A DNA stretch of 64,000 bases from Rhizobium sp. TH135 (lineage in GTDB: Bacteria > Pseudomonadota > Alphaproteobacteria > Rhizobiales > Rhizobiaceae): positions 620,001 to 684,000 of the forward strand of contig NZ_PKRP01000003.1 in NCBI RefSeq assembly GCF_002855515.1, written 5' to 3'. This document shows positions 46,481 through 56,453 of this stretch, piece by piece. Each line of letters opens with the position of its first letter. The first letter of the stretch is position 1. A program made the position numbers and the translations under genes. The notes under the pieces are model-generated. The model was not told where the DNA came from. It saw only the letters and a list, made by a program, of their open reading frames with translations, and made no database searches.

Positions 46481-47716
46481 ATGACCGAGACCGTTCTCGA
46501 CCGCTTTCTCCGCTATGTCGTCATCGACACGCAGTCTGATCCGGCCTCCAACGCGCAGCCGTCGACGGAAAAGCAGAAGGATCTCGGACGTGTTCTGGTC
46601 TCGGAACTCCTGGCGCTCGGCCTGACCGACGCGCATCTGGATGAGCATGGCAATGTCTATGCGACGATCCCGGCCAACACAGCCAAGGACGTACCCGTCA
46701 TCTGCTTCTGCAGCCACATGGATACGGCCCCCGACTTCACCGGAACCAATGTCAAACCGCAGCTGGTGCGCAACTACCAGGGTGGCGACATCACGCTTGT
46801 AGGCGACACGAGCCAGGTGATCCGCGTCGCCTCCCATCCGCAGCTGAACAACCAGATCGGCAACGACATCGTCACGACCGACGGCACCACCCTGCTCGGC
46901 GCCGACGACAAGGCGGGCGTCGCCGAGATCATGACGGCGGCCGCCCATCTCATGGCGAACCCGCACATTCCGCATGGCACCATCAAGATCCTCTTCACGA
47001 CCGACGAAGAAATCGGCCGGGGCGCCGACAAGGTGGATCTGCAGAAGCTCGGCGCCCGCTTCGCCTACACCCTCGACGGCTCGACGGTCGGCGAGATCGA
47101 GAACGAGACATTCTCGGCAGACGGCGTGACCATCGAGATCACGGGCGTCGCCATGCATCCGGGCTATGCCAAGGGCAAGATGGAGAATGCGATCAAGGCC
47201 GCGAGCGACATCGTCGCCCGCCTGCCCCGTGACATCGCACCGGAGACCACGGAGGGCCGCCAGGGCTTCATCCACCCCGTCGACATCTCGGGCAGCATGG
47301 AAGCGGCCAAGCTTCAGCTCATCATCCGCGACTTCACAGAAGCCGGCCTGACGGAAAAAGAAGATCGGCTGCAGCAGATCACCCATGAAGTGATGGCCAC
47401 CTATCCCGGCTCGACGCATAGTTTCACGGTGAAGCACCAGTATCGCAACATGAAGGAGGTCCTCGATCGCCACCCGGAGATCATGGACAACCTCGACGAA
47501 GCCGTCCGCCGCGTCGGTCTCGAACCGGTACGCCACAGCATCCGCGGCGGCACAGACGGCTCGCGCCTCTCCTTCATGGGCCTGCCCTGCCCCAACATCT
47601 ACACCGGCGGCCATGCCTATCACTCGCCGCTCGAATGGGTGAGCTTTCAGGATATGGAAAAGGCAGTCGAGACGATCGTCGCACTGGCGAAGGTCTGGGA
47701 AGAACGGGCAGCCTGA
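46481..47716 (+). CDS. pepT: Peptidase T (tripeptidase)
   Basis: A zinc tripeptidase of the M20 family, 411 residues. Metal ligands: HMDTAPD (His79, Asp81), DDKAGVAEIM, TDEEIGRG (catalytic and metal Glu), and the C-terminal GGTDGSRLSFMG and YHSPLEW segments. It follows the carboxypeptidase by 29 bases, with GAAAGG before the ATG at 46481. A frame start at 46448 lies inside the intergenic gap and is less likely. Confidence 0.95.
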   Translation: MTETVLDRFLRYVVIDTQSDPASNAQPSTEKQKDLGRVLVSELLALGLTDAHLDEHGNVYATIPANTAKDVPVICFCSHMDTAPDFTGTNVKPQLVRNYQGGDITLVGDTSQVIRVASHPQLNNQIGNDIVTTDGTTLLGADDKAGVAEIMTAAAHLMANPHIPHGTIKILFTTDEEIGRGADKVDLQKLGARFAYTLDGSTVGEIENETFSADGVTIEITGVAMHPGYAKGKMENAIKAASDIVARLPRDIAPETTEGRQGFIHPVDISGSMEAAKLQLIIRDFTEAGLTEKEDRLQQITHEVMATYPGSTHSFTVKHQYRNMKEVLDRHPEIMDNLDEAVRRVGLEPVRHSIRGGTDGSRLSFMGLPCPNIYTGGHAYHSPLEWVSFQDMEKAVETIVALAKVWEERAA

Positions 47717-47745
47717 GCCGTCCCGCAAACATTAAGGTCTGAACC

Positions 47746-49266
47746 CTATTCGGCCGCGGACGCTGCCTGATCGTCGGCATCCATAAGGTTCGGGTCGCCG
47801 GGTTGCGTTTCGGCCTCCAGATCCGGGAATGCAACGATGCGCTTGCCGGCAAAGTCGGTATGAACAACGACCAGACCCTGCTCCTCGAAATAACCGAGTA
47901 GACGACGCGCGCGACGGGCCGAATGCGTGCCATAGGCGCGCGCGATGCGCTGGTCGGACGGGCATTCCTCGTTGCGTAGTGCTGCCTTGGCGAGCAGCAG
48001 GAACACACCCTGCAAATCGTCGGAGACGCGAACAGAGAGCGATAGCGCCGTCTGCCATCCCTCGCTTGCGGCCGTCACTTCATCGACCCCGGCCCGCGTA
48101 ATCGCCACGCGGCGGCGGAACTCGCTCATCGGCATCGGCGGGCCGGAAACGCGGCGCATGCGGGCGCGCACCAGGAATTCCTGGTAGAGCACGCTGTCTG
48201 TCCGATAGGCCGCCTGGGGGTCGCCAAGGATTTCGGAGAGCACAGCCGAGAGACGGTCTTCGCGCTCTTCGGCGGACATTTCAGCGCCGCGCATTGGCGA
48301 TTCGCTCGGCGCAGGGGCCATAGACGCCGGCGTTGAACGCGACAGTTCGGCGAGGATATCCGTGGTCGGACGCGGTGCTGGCGGCGCACGGCGCACGATC
48401 GGCCGGGTGAATTCTTCCGGGTCCGGCGTGAAGATCAGGTCCTCGACATCCTGGGGCGCATCCGGCAGCGGCATCAGCATGGGCGAGGATGAGCGCGCCG
48501 AGGTTTCCACGGCACCGATGACGATTGGCAGCGGCCGGCGCGACATGGCTGGACCCAGCGCTACGAAATTGCCGCGCTGCAGGTCGCGGAACATCTCCGC
48601 CTGGCGGCGGTCCATGCCGAGCAGGTCGGCTGCACGCGCCATGTCGATATCGAGGAAGGTTCGGCCCATCAGAAAGTTGGAGGCTTCTGCCGCGACGTTC
48701 TTGGCGAGCTTGGCGAGGCGCTGCGTGGCGATGACACCGGCAAGTCCGCGCTTACGGCCACGACACATCAGGTTGGTCATGGCACCCAGCGACATCTTGC
48801 GGGCATCTTCCGAGACATCACCGCCGACGGCAGGCGCAAACATCTGCGCTTCGTCGACGACCACAAGCACCGGATACCAGAATTCGCGGTCCGCATCGAA
48901 GAGACCGTTCAGGAAGGCACCGGCGGCGCGCATCTGCTGCTCGACGTCAAGACCTTCGAGCGTCAGCACGCAGGAAACGCGGTGACGGCGGATACGGTCG
49001 GCGATGCCGGCAAGCTCCGCCTCGGTGCGCTTACCGTCGACAACGACATGGCCATACTTGTCGGAGAGCGTAACGAAGTCGCCTTCAGGATCGATGATGA
49101 CCTGCTGCACCCACTGGGCAGACTGCTCGAGGAGACGGCGCAGCAGATGCGACTTGCCCGAGCCGGAATTGCCCTGCACGAGCAGACGGGTCGCGAGAAG
49201 CTCCTCGATATCGAGCTTGGCAGGCTGACCGCCCTGCACCGTTCCCATATCGATTCCGACCTTCAA
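47746..49266 (-). CDS. HerA-like ATP-binding protein with C-terminal winged helix
   Basis: A 506-residue HerA/FtsK-like ATPase. Walker A is GNSGSGKS and Walker B VLVVVDEAQMFAP, with a GRKRGLAGVIATQR segment in the expected sensor position. The C-terminal part after about residue 400 has a helix-rich domain ending with a winged-helix-like segment. HerA usually works with the nuclease NurA; no NurA gene is visible. The best start is a TTG at 49266, preceded by GAGGAT seven bases upstream; an ATG at 49320 is possible. Convergent with pepT after 29 bases. Confidence 0.85.
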   Translation of the reverse strand: MKVGIDMGTVQGGQPAKLDIEELLATRLLVQGNSGSGKSHLLRRLLEQSAQWVQQVIIDPEGDFVTLSDKYGHVVVDGKRTEAELAGIADRIRRHRVSCVLTLEGLDVEQQMRAAGAFLNGLFDADREFWYPVLVVVDEAQMFAPAVGGDVSEDARKMSLGAMTNLMCRGRKRGLAGVIATQRLAKLAKNVAAEASNFLMGRTFLDIDMARAADLLGMDRRQAEMFRDLQRGNFVALGPAMSRRPLPIVIGAVETSARSSSPMLMPLPDAPQDVEDLIFTPDPEEFTRPIVRRAPPAPRPTTDILAELSRSTPASMAPAPSESPMRGAEMSAEEREDRLSAVLSEILGDPQAAYRTDSVLYQEFLVRARMRRVSGPPMPMSEFRRRVAITRAGVDEVTAASEGWQTALSLSVRVSDDLQGVFLLLAKAALRNEECPSDQRIARAYGTHSARRARRLLGYFEEQGLVVVHTDFAGKRIVAFPDLEAETQPGDPNLMDADDQAASAAE

Positions 49267-49365
49267 TGGCGGTATCCTCAATTCGTGTGTTGAACCGTAG
49301 TCCCTAACAGACTTGGGCATCCCCGTGTGGCCTACATCCGCGAAACCCACAGGGAAGTAAGGTTT

Positions 49366-50502
49366 TCACGCGGAGTGACCGCGACGCAGGAGCCCGGCTA
49401 GCAGCATGCTGAGTAGCAGCGGAGGCAGAAGCATGGCAAGCCCGCTGCGCAGGCCTGACAGTTCTGCGACAAAACCTATCATTGGTGGCCCGACCAGAAA
49501 GCCGAACAGCGCAATGAAGCTCAGGATCGCCACATTTTCTGCCGCCGGACGATCCCCGAGATCGGCAGAGGCCGTGACAGCGAGTGGGAAGCCGACCGAC
49601 ACGCCGAGACCGACGCAGCCGAGCCCCAGATAAACGATGGCCGTCACGGGTGCGACGACGACAAGCAGCATGCCTGCCAGAGAGAAAGACAGGCAGATCC
49701 GCGCCAGGACAACAGGCCCGAAGCGTTCCTTGGCTGCATCGCCAAGAAAACGCCCGACCGAGACCATCATCGCGAAGACGACATAACCCATGCCGGTCGC
49801 CATGCCTGACGTTGAAAAGACATCCTTGAGATAGACGGCCGACCAATCGGCAACGGCCCCTTCCGTCATCGTGATGCCGAAGACGAAAAGGCTGATGCCG
49901 AGGATACCAGGGCTCGGCAGCCGCCAGGATGATCGTGGCTGTGTTTCGGCGGCTGGCATCTCATGCAGCGGCAAGGCGCGGCAGACGACAAAAGCAACTG
50001 GCACCAGGAGCAGCGACAGCAATCCGATGGCTAACGCGGGCGATGTGTGAAGTGCCAAAAAGCCAGCACCAATCAGACTGCCCGTCATGATGCCGAGGCT
50101 CCAGAAGCCGTGGCAACGGTTCATGATCGACGCGCTCCCGCGCTTCTCGATAATGTCAGCCTCGACATTGAGACCGAGCTCGATGGTCGAGAGACCCATC
50201 CCGAGCAAGACCAGCAGCAGGAAGAGCGAGACGATGTCGGGCGCTGCTACCGGCAAGGGCACGAGCGCCAGGAAAACCGGAAAGCCATAGAGCAGCGTGT
50301 TGCGGCTGCCGATCCTCCCGACCAACTGCCCGGCAAACGGCAACATCAGCAGGATGCCGGTGGGTAGACCGAGAAGCGCGATCGCGAGCTCGGCCGGCCC
50401 AAGCGCCAGTCGCTCCTGCACGCCGGGGATCTGCGGCAACCAGCTGCCAAAGGCGATCGGCTGCAGGAAAAAGGCGGTCATGATGGCGAGCTTGGGGGGC
50501 AT
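49366..50502 (-). CDS. MFS transporter (YbjJ-like)
   Basis: A 378-residue major facilitator superfamily protein with about 12 membrane segments (start MPPKLAIMTAFFLQPIAFGSW). It resembles the YbjJ/DHA3-type group; the cytosolic segment RIGSRNTLLYG between segments 2 and 3 is typical. Substrate unknown. The ATG at 50502 is chosen; the frame is open to 50631 but overlaps the region with a terminator at 50609. It follows the DUF1127 gene on the same strand. Confidence 0.87.
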   Translation of the reverse strand: MPPKLAIMTAFFLQPIAFGSWLPQIPGVQERLALGPAELAIALLGLPTGILLMLPFAGQLVGRIGSRNTLLYGFPVFLALVPLPVAAPDIVSLFLLLVLLGMGLSTIELGLNVEADIIEKRGSASIMNRCHGFWSLGIMTGSLIGAGFLALHTSPALAIGLLSLLLVPVAFVVCRALPLHEMPAAETQPRSSWRLPSPGILGISLFVFGITMTEGAVADWSAVYLKDVFSTSGMATGMGYVVFAMMVSVGRFLGDAAKERFGPVVLARICLSFSLAGMLLVVVAPVTAIVYLGLGCVGLGVSVGFPLAVTASADLGDRPAAENVAILSFIALFGFLVGPPMIGFVAELSGLRSGLAMLLPPLLLSMLLAGLLRRGHSA

Positions 50503-50608
50503 GGGAATACCGGGATGCTGCAGGGAAGAAACGGCGGAGCACGAGACATTCGGCGAGGCTTGCCGATTCGCATAGAAGACCAGTGCCCAGAGTGGTCTGC
50601 TCGCCGAC

Positions 50609-50650
50609 AAAAAAAGATGCGGCCCGGGCAACTAAGGATGCCCAGGCCGC
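50609..50650 (-). terminator. Terminator of the DUF1127 gene at 50657
   Basis: On the minus strand, a 12-base stem with one C-A mismatch (GCGGCCTGGGCA / TGCCCGGGCCGC), an eight-base loop and then ATC and TTTTTTT. It directly follows the DUF1127 stop, so the downstream MFS gene needs its own promoter. Confidence 0.85.
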
Positions 50651-50656
50651 TCCTGA

Positions 50657-50893
50657 TCAGGGTCGGATATCCCAAAGCGACGGGCGCCGTGGCAAAACCA
50701 GATCGTCTTCCTCTGGAAGTCCGATATCCCGCCGCATCTGCGGTGACAGATGGGTCGCGAGATTGCGGATTTGTCTCCTCCGAAAGCTCGCTCCGACCAG
50801 GGCAGCCAAGAGCCGCCATGAACCAAAGCGTTCGAGCAGTTCGTCCATCCGCTTTGCGAGCGGCATTTCAACTAAAGATTGATTTTCGTGCAT
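50657..50893 (-). CDS. DUF1127 domain protein
   Basis: A 78-residue basic protein with a C-terminal DUF1127 motif (LATHLSPQMRRDIGLPEEDD). The ATG at 50893 (MHENQSLVEM) is chosen; the region from 50992 to it is open but unlikely. This is the second DUF1127 protein in the window. Its upstream region holds a near-perfect 20-base dyad at 51036. Confidence 0.75.
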   Translation of the reverse strand: MHENQSLVEMPLAKRMDELLERFGSWRLLAALVGASFRRRQIRNLATHLSPQMRRDIGLPEEDDLVLPRRPSLWDIRP

Positions 50894-51035
50894 GACTTGT
50901 CCGTCCCGGAACGCAGCTGCGCCCAGGTCCTTTCGGTGATGAAAAGCGACGTGGGCCGAGCGGACGGACGCGTTCAAACGCGCAGACAGCAAGTCACGTC
51001 AGGATGGTGGAAAAACGCCGGAAAAGGCAGGAAAT

Positions 51036-51055
51036 ATGACTGTTCAGACAGTCAT
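51036..51055. promoter_or_regulatory. Perfect-arm dyad upstream of DUF1127 gene
   Basis: ATGACTGT-4-ACAGTCAT, two 8-base arms with perfect complementarity and a four-base spacer. Likely a regulator-binding site or small hairpin; it is 143 bases upstream of the DUF1127 start on the minus strand. Confidence 0.5.
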
Positions 51056-51192
51056 CGGGTGGATCGAACGGTGGTGGAAACTCCCACGCACGTCGATGAC
51101 ACCAATCCGCCAGAGAGGCGCATACGCATGATAAAATGAAACATCTGTCGCCTCCTGTTGTTCGTGTTGCGGATGATGGGAACATGCCACGC

Positions 51193-51239
51193 AAAAAAGC
51201 CTCCGGCAAGATCGCAATTCGAGATTGCAAATCTTGCCG
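51193..51239 (-). terminator. Hairpin downstream of the CorC-like gene
   Basis: CGGCAAGAT (51204-51212) pairs with ATCTTGCCG (51231-51239), and an inner GCAAT/ATTGC stem (51214-51218 and 51224-51228) closes a five-base loop. On the minus strand the structure is followed by GGAGGC then TTTTTT at 51198-51193. It lies 48 bases past the CorC-like stop and could terminate its transcript, although the T-run is not directly adjacent. Confidence 0.5.
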
Positions 51240-51287
51240 AAGACCGTTGCCGATATGCAACAAATTGTCGCAGGCGCGCTGATCGCC

Positions 51288-52577
51288 TCAGGCGTCGTTG
51301 GGTCTCACCGGTGAGACCAGCAGTTTGTCGATGCGCCGGCCGTCGAGGTCGATGACCTCGAAATGCCAGTCGCCCTTGGTGAAGGTCTCGCCAAGTTCCG
51401 GGATACGCTTCAACTCGTCCAGCACGAAACCGGCAATGGTGGTGTAGTCCGGATCCGGATCGATCGGCACGCGGATCACATCGATGAATTCGTCGACGGG
51501 TGTCCAGCCGGCGACGAGATAGGATCCGTCAGCGCGCTGCACCATGGCCTGTTCTTCGGTTTCGTCCTGACTGAAGGCGCCGGTAATGGCTTCCAGGATA
51601 TCGCCGCTGGTGACGATCCCTTCGAAATGGCCGTATTCGTCGTAGACCAGAACCATGTGCAGCGAGGTGCGGCGGAGCGAGGCGATGATATCGGTCGCCT
51701 TGGCGAGGTCGGAGACGACGGGGACGTCGCTCACCAGTTCGGAGAGGCTGAACGGGCCGCCTTCCGCCAGACGCTCGTAGAGCTTCTTGGTCGGCAGGAC
51801 GCCGGCGATCTCGTCCGAATCGCCAATGCGGACAGGGATACGCGAGTGGGGAATGTCCCTCAGCTTCTCCCGGATCTCGTCGAGCGTGTCGTCAAGGTCG
51901 AGCATCTGCACATCGCGGCGCGGTGTCATCAGGCCGCGTGCCTGACGGTCGGCAAGGCGCATCACGCCCGAGAGCATGGCCGATTCGCTGGTCTCGATGA
52001 CGCCTGCGCTATGGGCCTCGGCAAGGACGGTGCGGATTTCCTCATCCGTGACCTTGCCGCCGCCTTCGCCGCTCTGTCCGAGCAGGGACAGGACGAGTTT
52101 TCCGGATCCGTTGAGCAGGAAAACCAGGGGTGCGGCGACCTTGGACAGGACCGACATTGGGATCGCGACGCGGACGGCAACACCTTCGGCATCGCGGAGC
52201 GCCACCTGCTTGGGCACGAGTTCGCCAACAATCAGCGAGAGATAGGTGATGAGAACGACGACGGTGCCGACCCCGATCGGGTCCGCGAGACCGACCGACA
52301 GGCCCTGGGCCTGCAGCCAGCCCGACAGACGGGCACCGAGCGTGGCGCCCGAGAAGGCACCGGAGAGGACGCCGACGAGGGTGATGCCGATCTGGACGGT
52401 GGACAGGAAGCGACCGGGATCTCCGGCCAGTCTGAGCGCAGTTTCTGCTCCTCGGCTGCCCTGCTCAGCAAGCACCTTCAGGCGCGCCGGTCGGGCAGAG
52501 ACGACTGCAAGCTCGGACATGGCGAGTACGCCGTTGAGCACGGTCAGGAAAAGAACAATCGCAATTTCGGTAAACAA
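51288..52577 (-). CDS. CorC/HlyC family membrane protein
   Basis: A 429-residue protein with an N-terminal DUF21 domain of four membrane segments, two CBS modules in the middle (IPHSRIPVRIGDSD, and LHMVLVYDEYGHFEGIVTSGDILE) and a C-terminal CorC_HlyC transporter-associated domain (ETFTKGDWHFEVIDLDG). Members are linked to magnesium or cobalt homeostasis, and the older 'hemolysin' name is not functional evidence here. Last 84 bases before murI form a short leader. Confidence 0.9.
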   Translation of the reverse strand: MFTEIAIVLFLTVLNGVLAMSELAVVSARPARLKVLAEQGSRGAETALRLAGDPGRFLSTVQIGITLVGVLSGAFSGATLGARLSGWLQAQGLSVGLADPIGVGTVVVLITYLSLIVGELVPKQVALRDAEGVAVRVAIPMSVLSKVAAPLVFLLNGSGKLVLSLLGQSGEGGGKVTDEEIRTVLAEAHSAGVIETSESAMLSGVMRLADRQARGLMTPRRDVQMLDLDDTLDEIREKLRDIPHSRIPVRIGDSDEIAGVLPTKKLYERLAEGGPFSLSELVSDVPVVSDLAKATDIIASLRRTSLHMVLVYDEYGHFEGIVTSGDILEAITGAFSQDETEEQAMVQRADGSYLVAGWTPVDEFIDVIRVPIDPDPDYTTIAGFVLDELKRIPELGETFTKGDWHFEVIDLDGRRIDKLLVSPVRPNDA

Positions 52578-52661
52578 CTAAGGGGACAAGGCTCCTCTAC
52601 ACCGGCTGAACGTCCGGCAGCCCCGCATAGGTAGCACGACGGCCCGCGACCAAAAAGGTCG

Positions 52662-53516
52662 TTAGCCGAAAAAGGGCGTAGAGACGGGTTTCACGGACAG
52701 GCCCATGCCCTGCATCAGCCGGCGCGTGGAGAAATCCTGGCTGCCGGAGGTGAACACCGCAAAGTCGAAATCCTCCGGATGTTCTGCACCCTCGACGAGC
52801 GGCACCAGCCGACGCGCCTGTCGTGCAATCGCTTCCGCAGGGTCGAGCCAGTCAACCGGCCAGGGCGCGAGCCGGCGAAAGACATTGGCGAGGAACGGGT
52901 AATGCGTGCAGGCGAGCACGACGATATCGGTGCGAACCCCGTCCTTGTCGACGAAACAGGGGGCGATCTCGGCAAGCACGGCCTGATCATCAAGCGTCTC
53001 ACCCCGGATATAGGCCTCGGCCATGCGGGCCAGGTTCTCCGAGCCGACGAGGCGGACATGGCATTGCGAGGCAAAGGACTGGATGAGATCGCGCGTATAG
53101 GCACGCTTCACGGTCCCAGGCGTCGCCAGCACAGAGACGAGCCCGGAGCGCGTGCGCTCTGCCGCCGGCTTAATGGCTGGCACCGTGCCGATGAAGCGCA
53201 TCTCCGGAAAGTGCTGGCGAAGATCCGCACCCGCAAGCGTGAAGGCGGTATTGCAGGCGACGATGACTGCCTCGGGATTGTACCGCGCGAACAGATCCTC
53301 GAACAGGCGGACGATCCGCGCCTTCAAGGGCTCCTCTTCCCAACCGCCATAGGGAAAACCGGCATCATCGGCCACATAGATAAAGCCGCGCTCCGGCATC
53401 AAGAGGCGCGCCTCGCGCAGGACGGTGAGGCCGCCGATGCCCGAATCGAAAACCAGGATCGGCTTCAAGCCGTCCGTGTCGCTGTTACTTGCCGGAACCT
53501 TCGTCATCAGATCCAT
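52662..53516 (-). CDS. murI: Glutamate racemase
   Basis: Makes D-glutamate for peptidoglycan. The 284-residue protein has [10 protein letters not shown] near residue 24, and both catalytic cysteines in VACNTAF and [13 protein letters not shown]. The start is an ATG at 53516 or 53507; the second has better spacing to a GGA site. It overlaps the end of the upstream tRNA methylase gene on the same strand. Confidence 0.95.
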   Translation of the reverse strand: MDLMTKVPASNSDTDGLKPILVFDSGIGGLTVLREARLLMPERGFIYVADDAGFPYGGWEEEPLKARIVRLFEDLFARYNPEAVIVACNTAFTLAGADLRQHFPEMRFIGTVPAIKPAAERTRSGLVSVLATPGTVKRAYTRDLIQSFASQCHVRLVGSENLARMAEAYIRGETLDDQAVLAEIAPCFVDKDGVRTDIVVLACTHYPFLANVFRRLAPWPVDWLDPAEAIARQARRLVPLVEGAEHPEDFDFAVFTSGSQDFSTRRLMQGMGLSVKPVSTPFFG

Positions 53517-54318
53517 CTTCCGCCACCACAGCCTTTACCGACGCATTGATCTGGCCTGGCCGCGAAAATCGGTCGAGCGAGTTGATCACGCCGCGCACCA
53601 CATGGATCTCGGGTGTCGTGAAGGCCCGCCTTGTGAACACAGCACGCAGATTGTCGATCATTCTCGGCTTTTTGCTGGCGGGATGGAAATAACCCCGGAC
53701 CTCAAGCGCCTGTTCCAGATGCTCGAACATGCCGATCACCTCTTCCTTCGTCGCCTGTGGCTGCTCCGGCGCATCGAACGGCACGGAATGCAGATCCTCG
53801 ATGTCGGACTTCATCCATTCATAGGACATGAGAAGCACGGCCTGGGCGATGTTGAGCGAGGCGAAGGCCGGATTGACCGGGAAGGTGACGATTTCATCGG
53901 CCAGCGCCACGTCTTCGGTGGAGAGGCCCGATTTCTCGCGTCCGAATAGGATCCCCGTCTTCTCGCCCGAGCGAAACTTCTGGCGAAGTGTCTCGGCGGC
54001 GGTTACCGGCGAGCGCACGGGCTTGAAGCCATCCCGGAAGCGGGCTGTCGTCGCATAGACGAAGTTGAGATCGGCGATGGCCTCTTCGAGCGTATCGAAG
54101 ACCACCGTGCCGTCGATCACGTGATCAGCCTTGGCAGCAGCAGAGCGCGCCTTTTCGGACGGCCAACCGTCACGCGGATTGACGAGACGCAGCTCAGCCA
54201 GGCCGAAATTGGCCATGGCGCGCGCCACCATGCCGATGTTTTCGCCGAGTTGCGGCTCAACCAGAATGATTGCCGGCCCTTCGGCCAGCATGATGCGCTC
54301 GCTGTTCGTCCCTGCCAT
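53485..54318 (-). CDS. TrmJ/LasT-type RNA methyltransferase
   Basis: A 277-residue SpoU (SPOUT) methyltransferase of TrmH group 1. The motif [22 protein letters not shown] lies near the N terminus, and the SAM-binding knot follows in [20 protein letters not shown] and [18 protein letters not shown]. TrmJ methylates position 32 of tRNA; that role is likely but not proven here. Its 3' end overlaps murI by about 23-32 bases. Confidence 0.9.
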   Translation of the reverse strand: MAGTNSERIMLAEGPAIILVEPQLGENIGMVARAMANFGLAELRLVNPRDGWPSEKARSAAAKADHVIDGTVVFDTLEEAIADLNFVYATTARFRDGFKPVRSPVTAAETLRQKFRSGEKTGILFGREKSGLSTEDVALADEIVTFPVNPAFASLNIAQAVLLMSYEWMKSDIEDLHSVPFDAPEQPQATKEEVIGMFEHLEQALEVRGYFHPASKKPRMIDNLRAVFTRRAFTTPEIHVVRGVINSLDRFSRPGQINASVKAVVAEDGSDDEGSGK

Positions 54319-54453
54319 GATCTGCCCTTGTATGAGTGTGGGCCACCCATTGGCATAAAATCGTCAGGCCGCAAAGGGGTTGCGCCGGCAAGGCAGCCGC
54401 TGAAACGGCGTTGCGCCCCGTGAGTTTCGTGCACAGAAACGGCGCGTCAGAGC

Positions 54454-54990
54454 TCAGAGCCCGCCTTGCGCCTTCAAGTCCTGCTTGATCGAGGAGCCAT
54501 TCTGTCCATCGACCACGGGGTAGAAATCGTCGATCACCGTCCGACCATCCTCTTCAACGACCTCGAAGATCAGGACCGTTTCGACCTCGTAGTCAGGGCC
54601 TTCGCCCATGCAACGGCGATTGTTGAAAAACGCAGTCACCTGCCCCTCTCCATCATCCTCGAGATGGATATTCTCGAAGGGGCAACCATCCTGCCCCTGG
54701 GCAATCGGGTCGTAGTCGAAGGGATAGCCGGTCGTCTCGCCCTCCGGCGGGTCGAAGGGCGGATTTTTCGATGCAGCCTCGAAAGCTTCAACGAAATCCT
54801 CGCTGAACAGTCGGTCCAGCCGGTCCACGCTGAAGACGTCTTCGGCCGGCTCGTCGATCGTGTTGTCCCAGCTGCGGGCCGCCGCCTCGATGATTTCCCG
54901 GACCGGAGCCTTCATCTCGGCTGTCGCGGCACTCGGCGCGACCGATACGAAAAACAGGCCAAGGACGAAGGCTGCAGACAGGGGCTTCAT
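54454..54990 (-). CDS. Secreted protein of unknown function
   Basis: A 178-residue protein with a signal peptide (LSAAFVLGLFFVSVAPSAATA). The mature acidic part has two cysteines (GCPFEN and RRCMGEG) and a C-terminal PVVDGQNG segment. No recognised family. The ATG at 54990 is preceded by GGAG-type bases. Note that the frame extends much further upstream only as an open antisense frame over icd, which is not a gene. Divergent from icd. Confidence 0.65.
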   Translation of the reverse strand: MKPLSAAFVLGLFFVSVAPSAATAEMKAPVREIIEAAARSWDNTIDEPAEDVFSVDRLDRLFSEDFVEAFEAASKNPPFDPPEGETTGYPFDYDPIAQGQDGCPFENIHLEDDGEGQVTAFFNNRRCMGEGPDYEVETVLIFEVVEEDGRTVIDDFYPVVDGQNGSSIKQDLKAQGGL

Positions 54991-55212
54991 GGGAGACTCC
55001 GATGGATCTGATCGATACTTTGCTTTTAGCCGCAAATCGGGCGTCTCCCGCAACCAAGTTTGGGGCAAAACGCACGTCGAAAGTCTGAACCTAGAATTTA
55101 CCGGAAGACACCCTCTCCTGTTTGCCTTGTAACGAGAGAATGTTATAGGCAGGCCATCGGCAGAGCGCCCTCCCCGCGCCTGCGCGTCAGGCAAAAACTC
55201 GTGAGGATATTC

Positions 55213-56427
55213 ATGACCAAGATCAAGGTAGCCAACCCGGTGGTCGATCTCGACGGCGACGAGATGACCCGCATCATCTGGCAGTTCATCAAGGACAAGC
55301 TGATCCTGCCCTACCTGGATCTCGACATCGAATACTACGACCTCTCGGTCGAAAACCGCGACGCCACCAATGACCAGGTGACCATCGACGCCGCTCACGC
55401 CATCAAGAAGCACGGCGTCGGCATCAAGTGCGCGACGATCACCCCGGACGAACAGCGCGTAAAGGAATTCAACCTCAAGGAAATGTGGAAGAGCCCGAAC
55501 GGCACGATCCGCAACATCCTCGGCGGCGTTATCTTCCGCGAGCCTATCATCTGCAAGAACGTGCCGCGTCTCGTTCCCGGCTGGACCAAGCCGATCGTTG
55601 TCGGCCGTCACGCTTTCGGCGACCAGTACAAGGCGACCGACTTCAAGTTCCCCGGCAAGGGCAAGCTGACGATCAAGTTCGTCGGTGAAGATGGCGAAGT
55701 CATCGAAAAGGAAGTCTACAACGCACCGGGCGCAGGCGTCGCCATGGCGATGTACAACCTCGACGAATCGATCCGCGAATTCGCCCGCGCCTCGATGATG
55801 TACGGCCTGATGCGCAAGTGGCCGGTCTACCTGTCGACCAAGAACACCATCCTCAAGGCCTATGACGGCCGCTTCAAGGATATCTTCGAAGAAGTCTACC
55901 AGACCGAGTTCAAGGCAAAGTTCGACGAAGCCGGCATCGTCTACGAACACCGCCTGATCGACGACATGGTCGCTTCTGCACTGAAGTGGTCCGGCGGCTA
56001 CGTCTGGGCCTGCAAGAACTACGATGGCGACGTTCAGTCGGATACGGTTGCTCAGGGCTTCGGCTCGCTCGGCCTGATGACCTCGGTTCTCTTGTCCCCC
56101 GATGGCCGCACCGTCGAAGCCGAAGCCGCCCACGGCACGGTTACGCGTCACTACCGCCAGCACCAGAAGGGTCAGGAAACCTCGACCAACTCGATCGCAT
56201 CGATCTTCGCCTGGACCCGTGGCCTCGCCCACCGCGCCAAGCTGGACGACAACGCCGATCTGGCTAACTTCGCAACGACGCTGGAAAAGGTCTGCATCGA
56301 CACAGTTGAGGCAGGCTACATGACCAAGGACCTGGCGCTGCTCATCGGTCCGGATCAGCCGTGGCTCTCGACCACGGCCTTCCTCGACAAGGTCGATGAA
56401 AACCTGAAGAAGGCAATGGCCGCCTGA
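55213..56427 (+). CDS. icd: Isocitrate dehydrogenase, NADP-dependent
   Basis: Oxidative decarboxylation of isocitrate to 2-oxoglutarate in the TCA cycle. The 404-residue protein is the eukaryote-like homodimer type (class II), recognised by the start [37 protein letters not shown], and [15 protein letters not shown]. The frame is open from 55060, but the ATG at 55213, preceded by TGAGGAT, is correct. It ends at an intrinsic terminator at 56454. Confidence 0.97.
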   Translation: MTKIKVANPVVDLDGDEMTRIIWQFIKDKLILPYLDLDIEYYDLSVENRDATNDQVTIDAAHAIKKHGVGIKCATITPDEQRVKEFNLKEMWKSPNGTIRNILGGVIFREPIICKNVPRLVPGWTKPIVVGRHAFGDQYKATDFKFPGKGKLTIKFVGEDGEVIEKEVYNAPGAGVAMAMYNLDESIREFARASMMYGLMRKWPVYLSTKNTILKAYDGRFKDIFEEVYQTEFKAKFDEAGIVYEHRLIDDMVASALKWSGGYVWACKNYDGDVQSDTVAQGFGSLGLMTSVLLSPDGRTVEAEAAHGTVTRHYRQHQKGQETSTNSIASIFAWTRGLAHRAKLDDNADLANFATTLEKVCIDTVEAGYMTKDLALLIGPDQPWLSTTAFLDKVDENLKKAMAA

Positions 56428-56453
56428 TCGGCAGCCAGAGCTTGAGAATTCAG

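Larger units (their letters stand above)
50894..51287. other. Gene-poor region with structured DNA
   Basis: 394 bases with no supported gene. It holds a 20-base dyad at 51036-51055 (candidate operator for the DUF1127 gene) and a 36-base hairpin at 51204-51239 close to the corC-like stop. Open frames across it lack any family signature. Confidence 0.6.

Noticed and set aside
50994..51263. 89-residue minus-strand frame in the gene-poor region
   Set aside because: No family resemblance, no ribosome site, and it runs through the dyad and hairpin; treated as chance.
52647..52661. CGACC-5-GGTCG as a terminator near murI
   Set aside because: Only a 5-base stem, with no T-run on the minus strand directly after it.
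54991..56232. Long minus-strand open frame continuing upstream of the secreted-protein start across icd
   Set aside because: It lies antisense to icd, which has full family motifs; only the part up to the ATG at 54990 has a signal peptide and start site. The rest is a shadow of the GC-rich icd codon bias.
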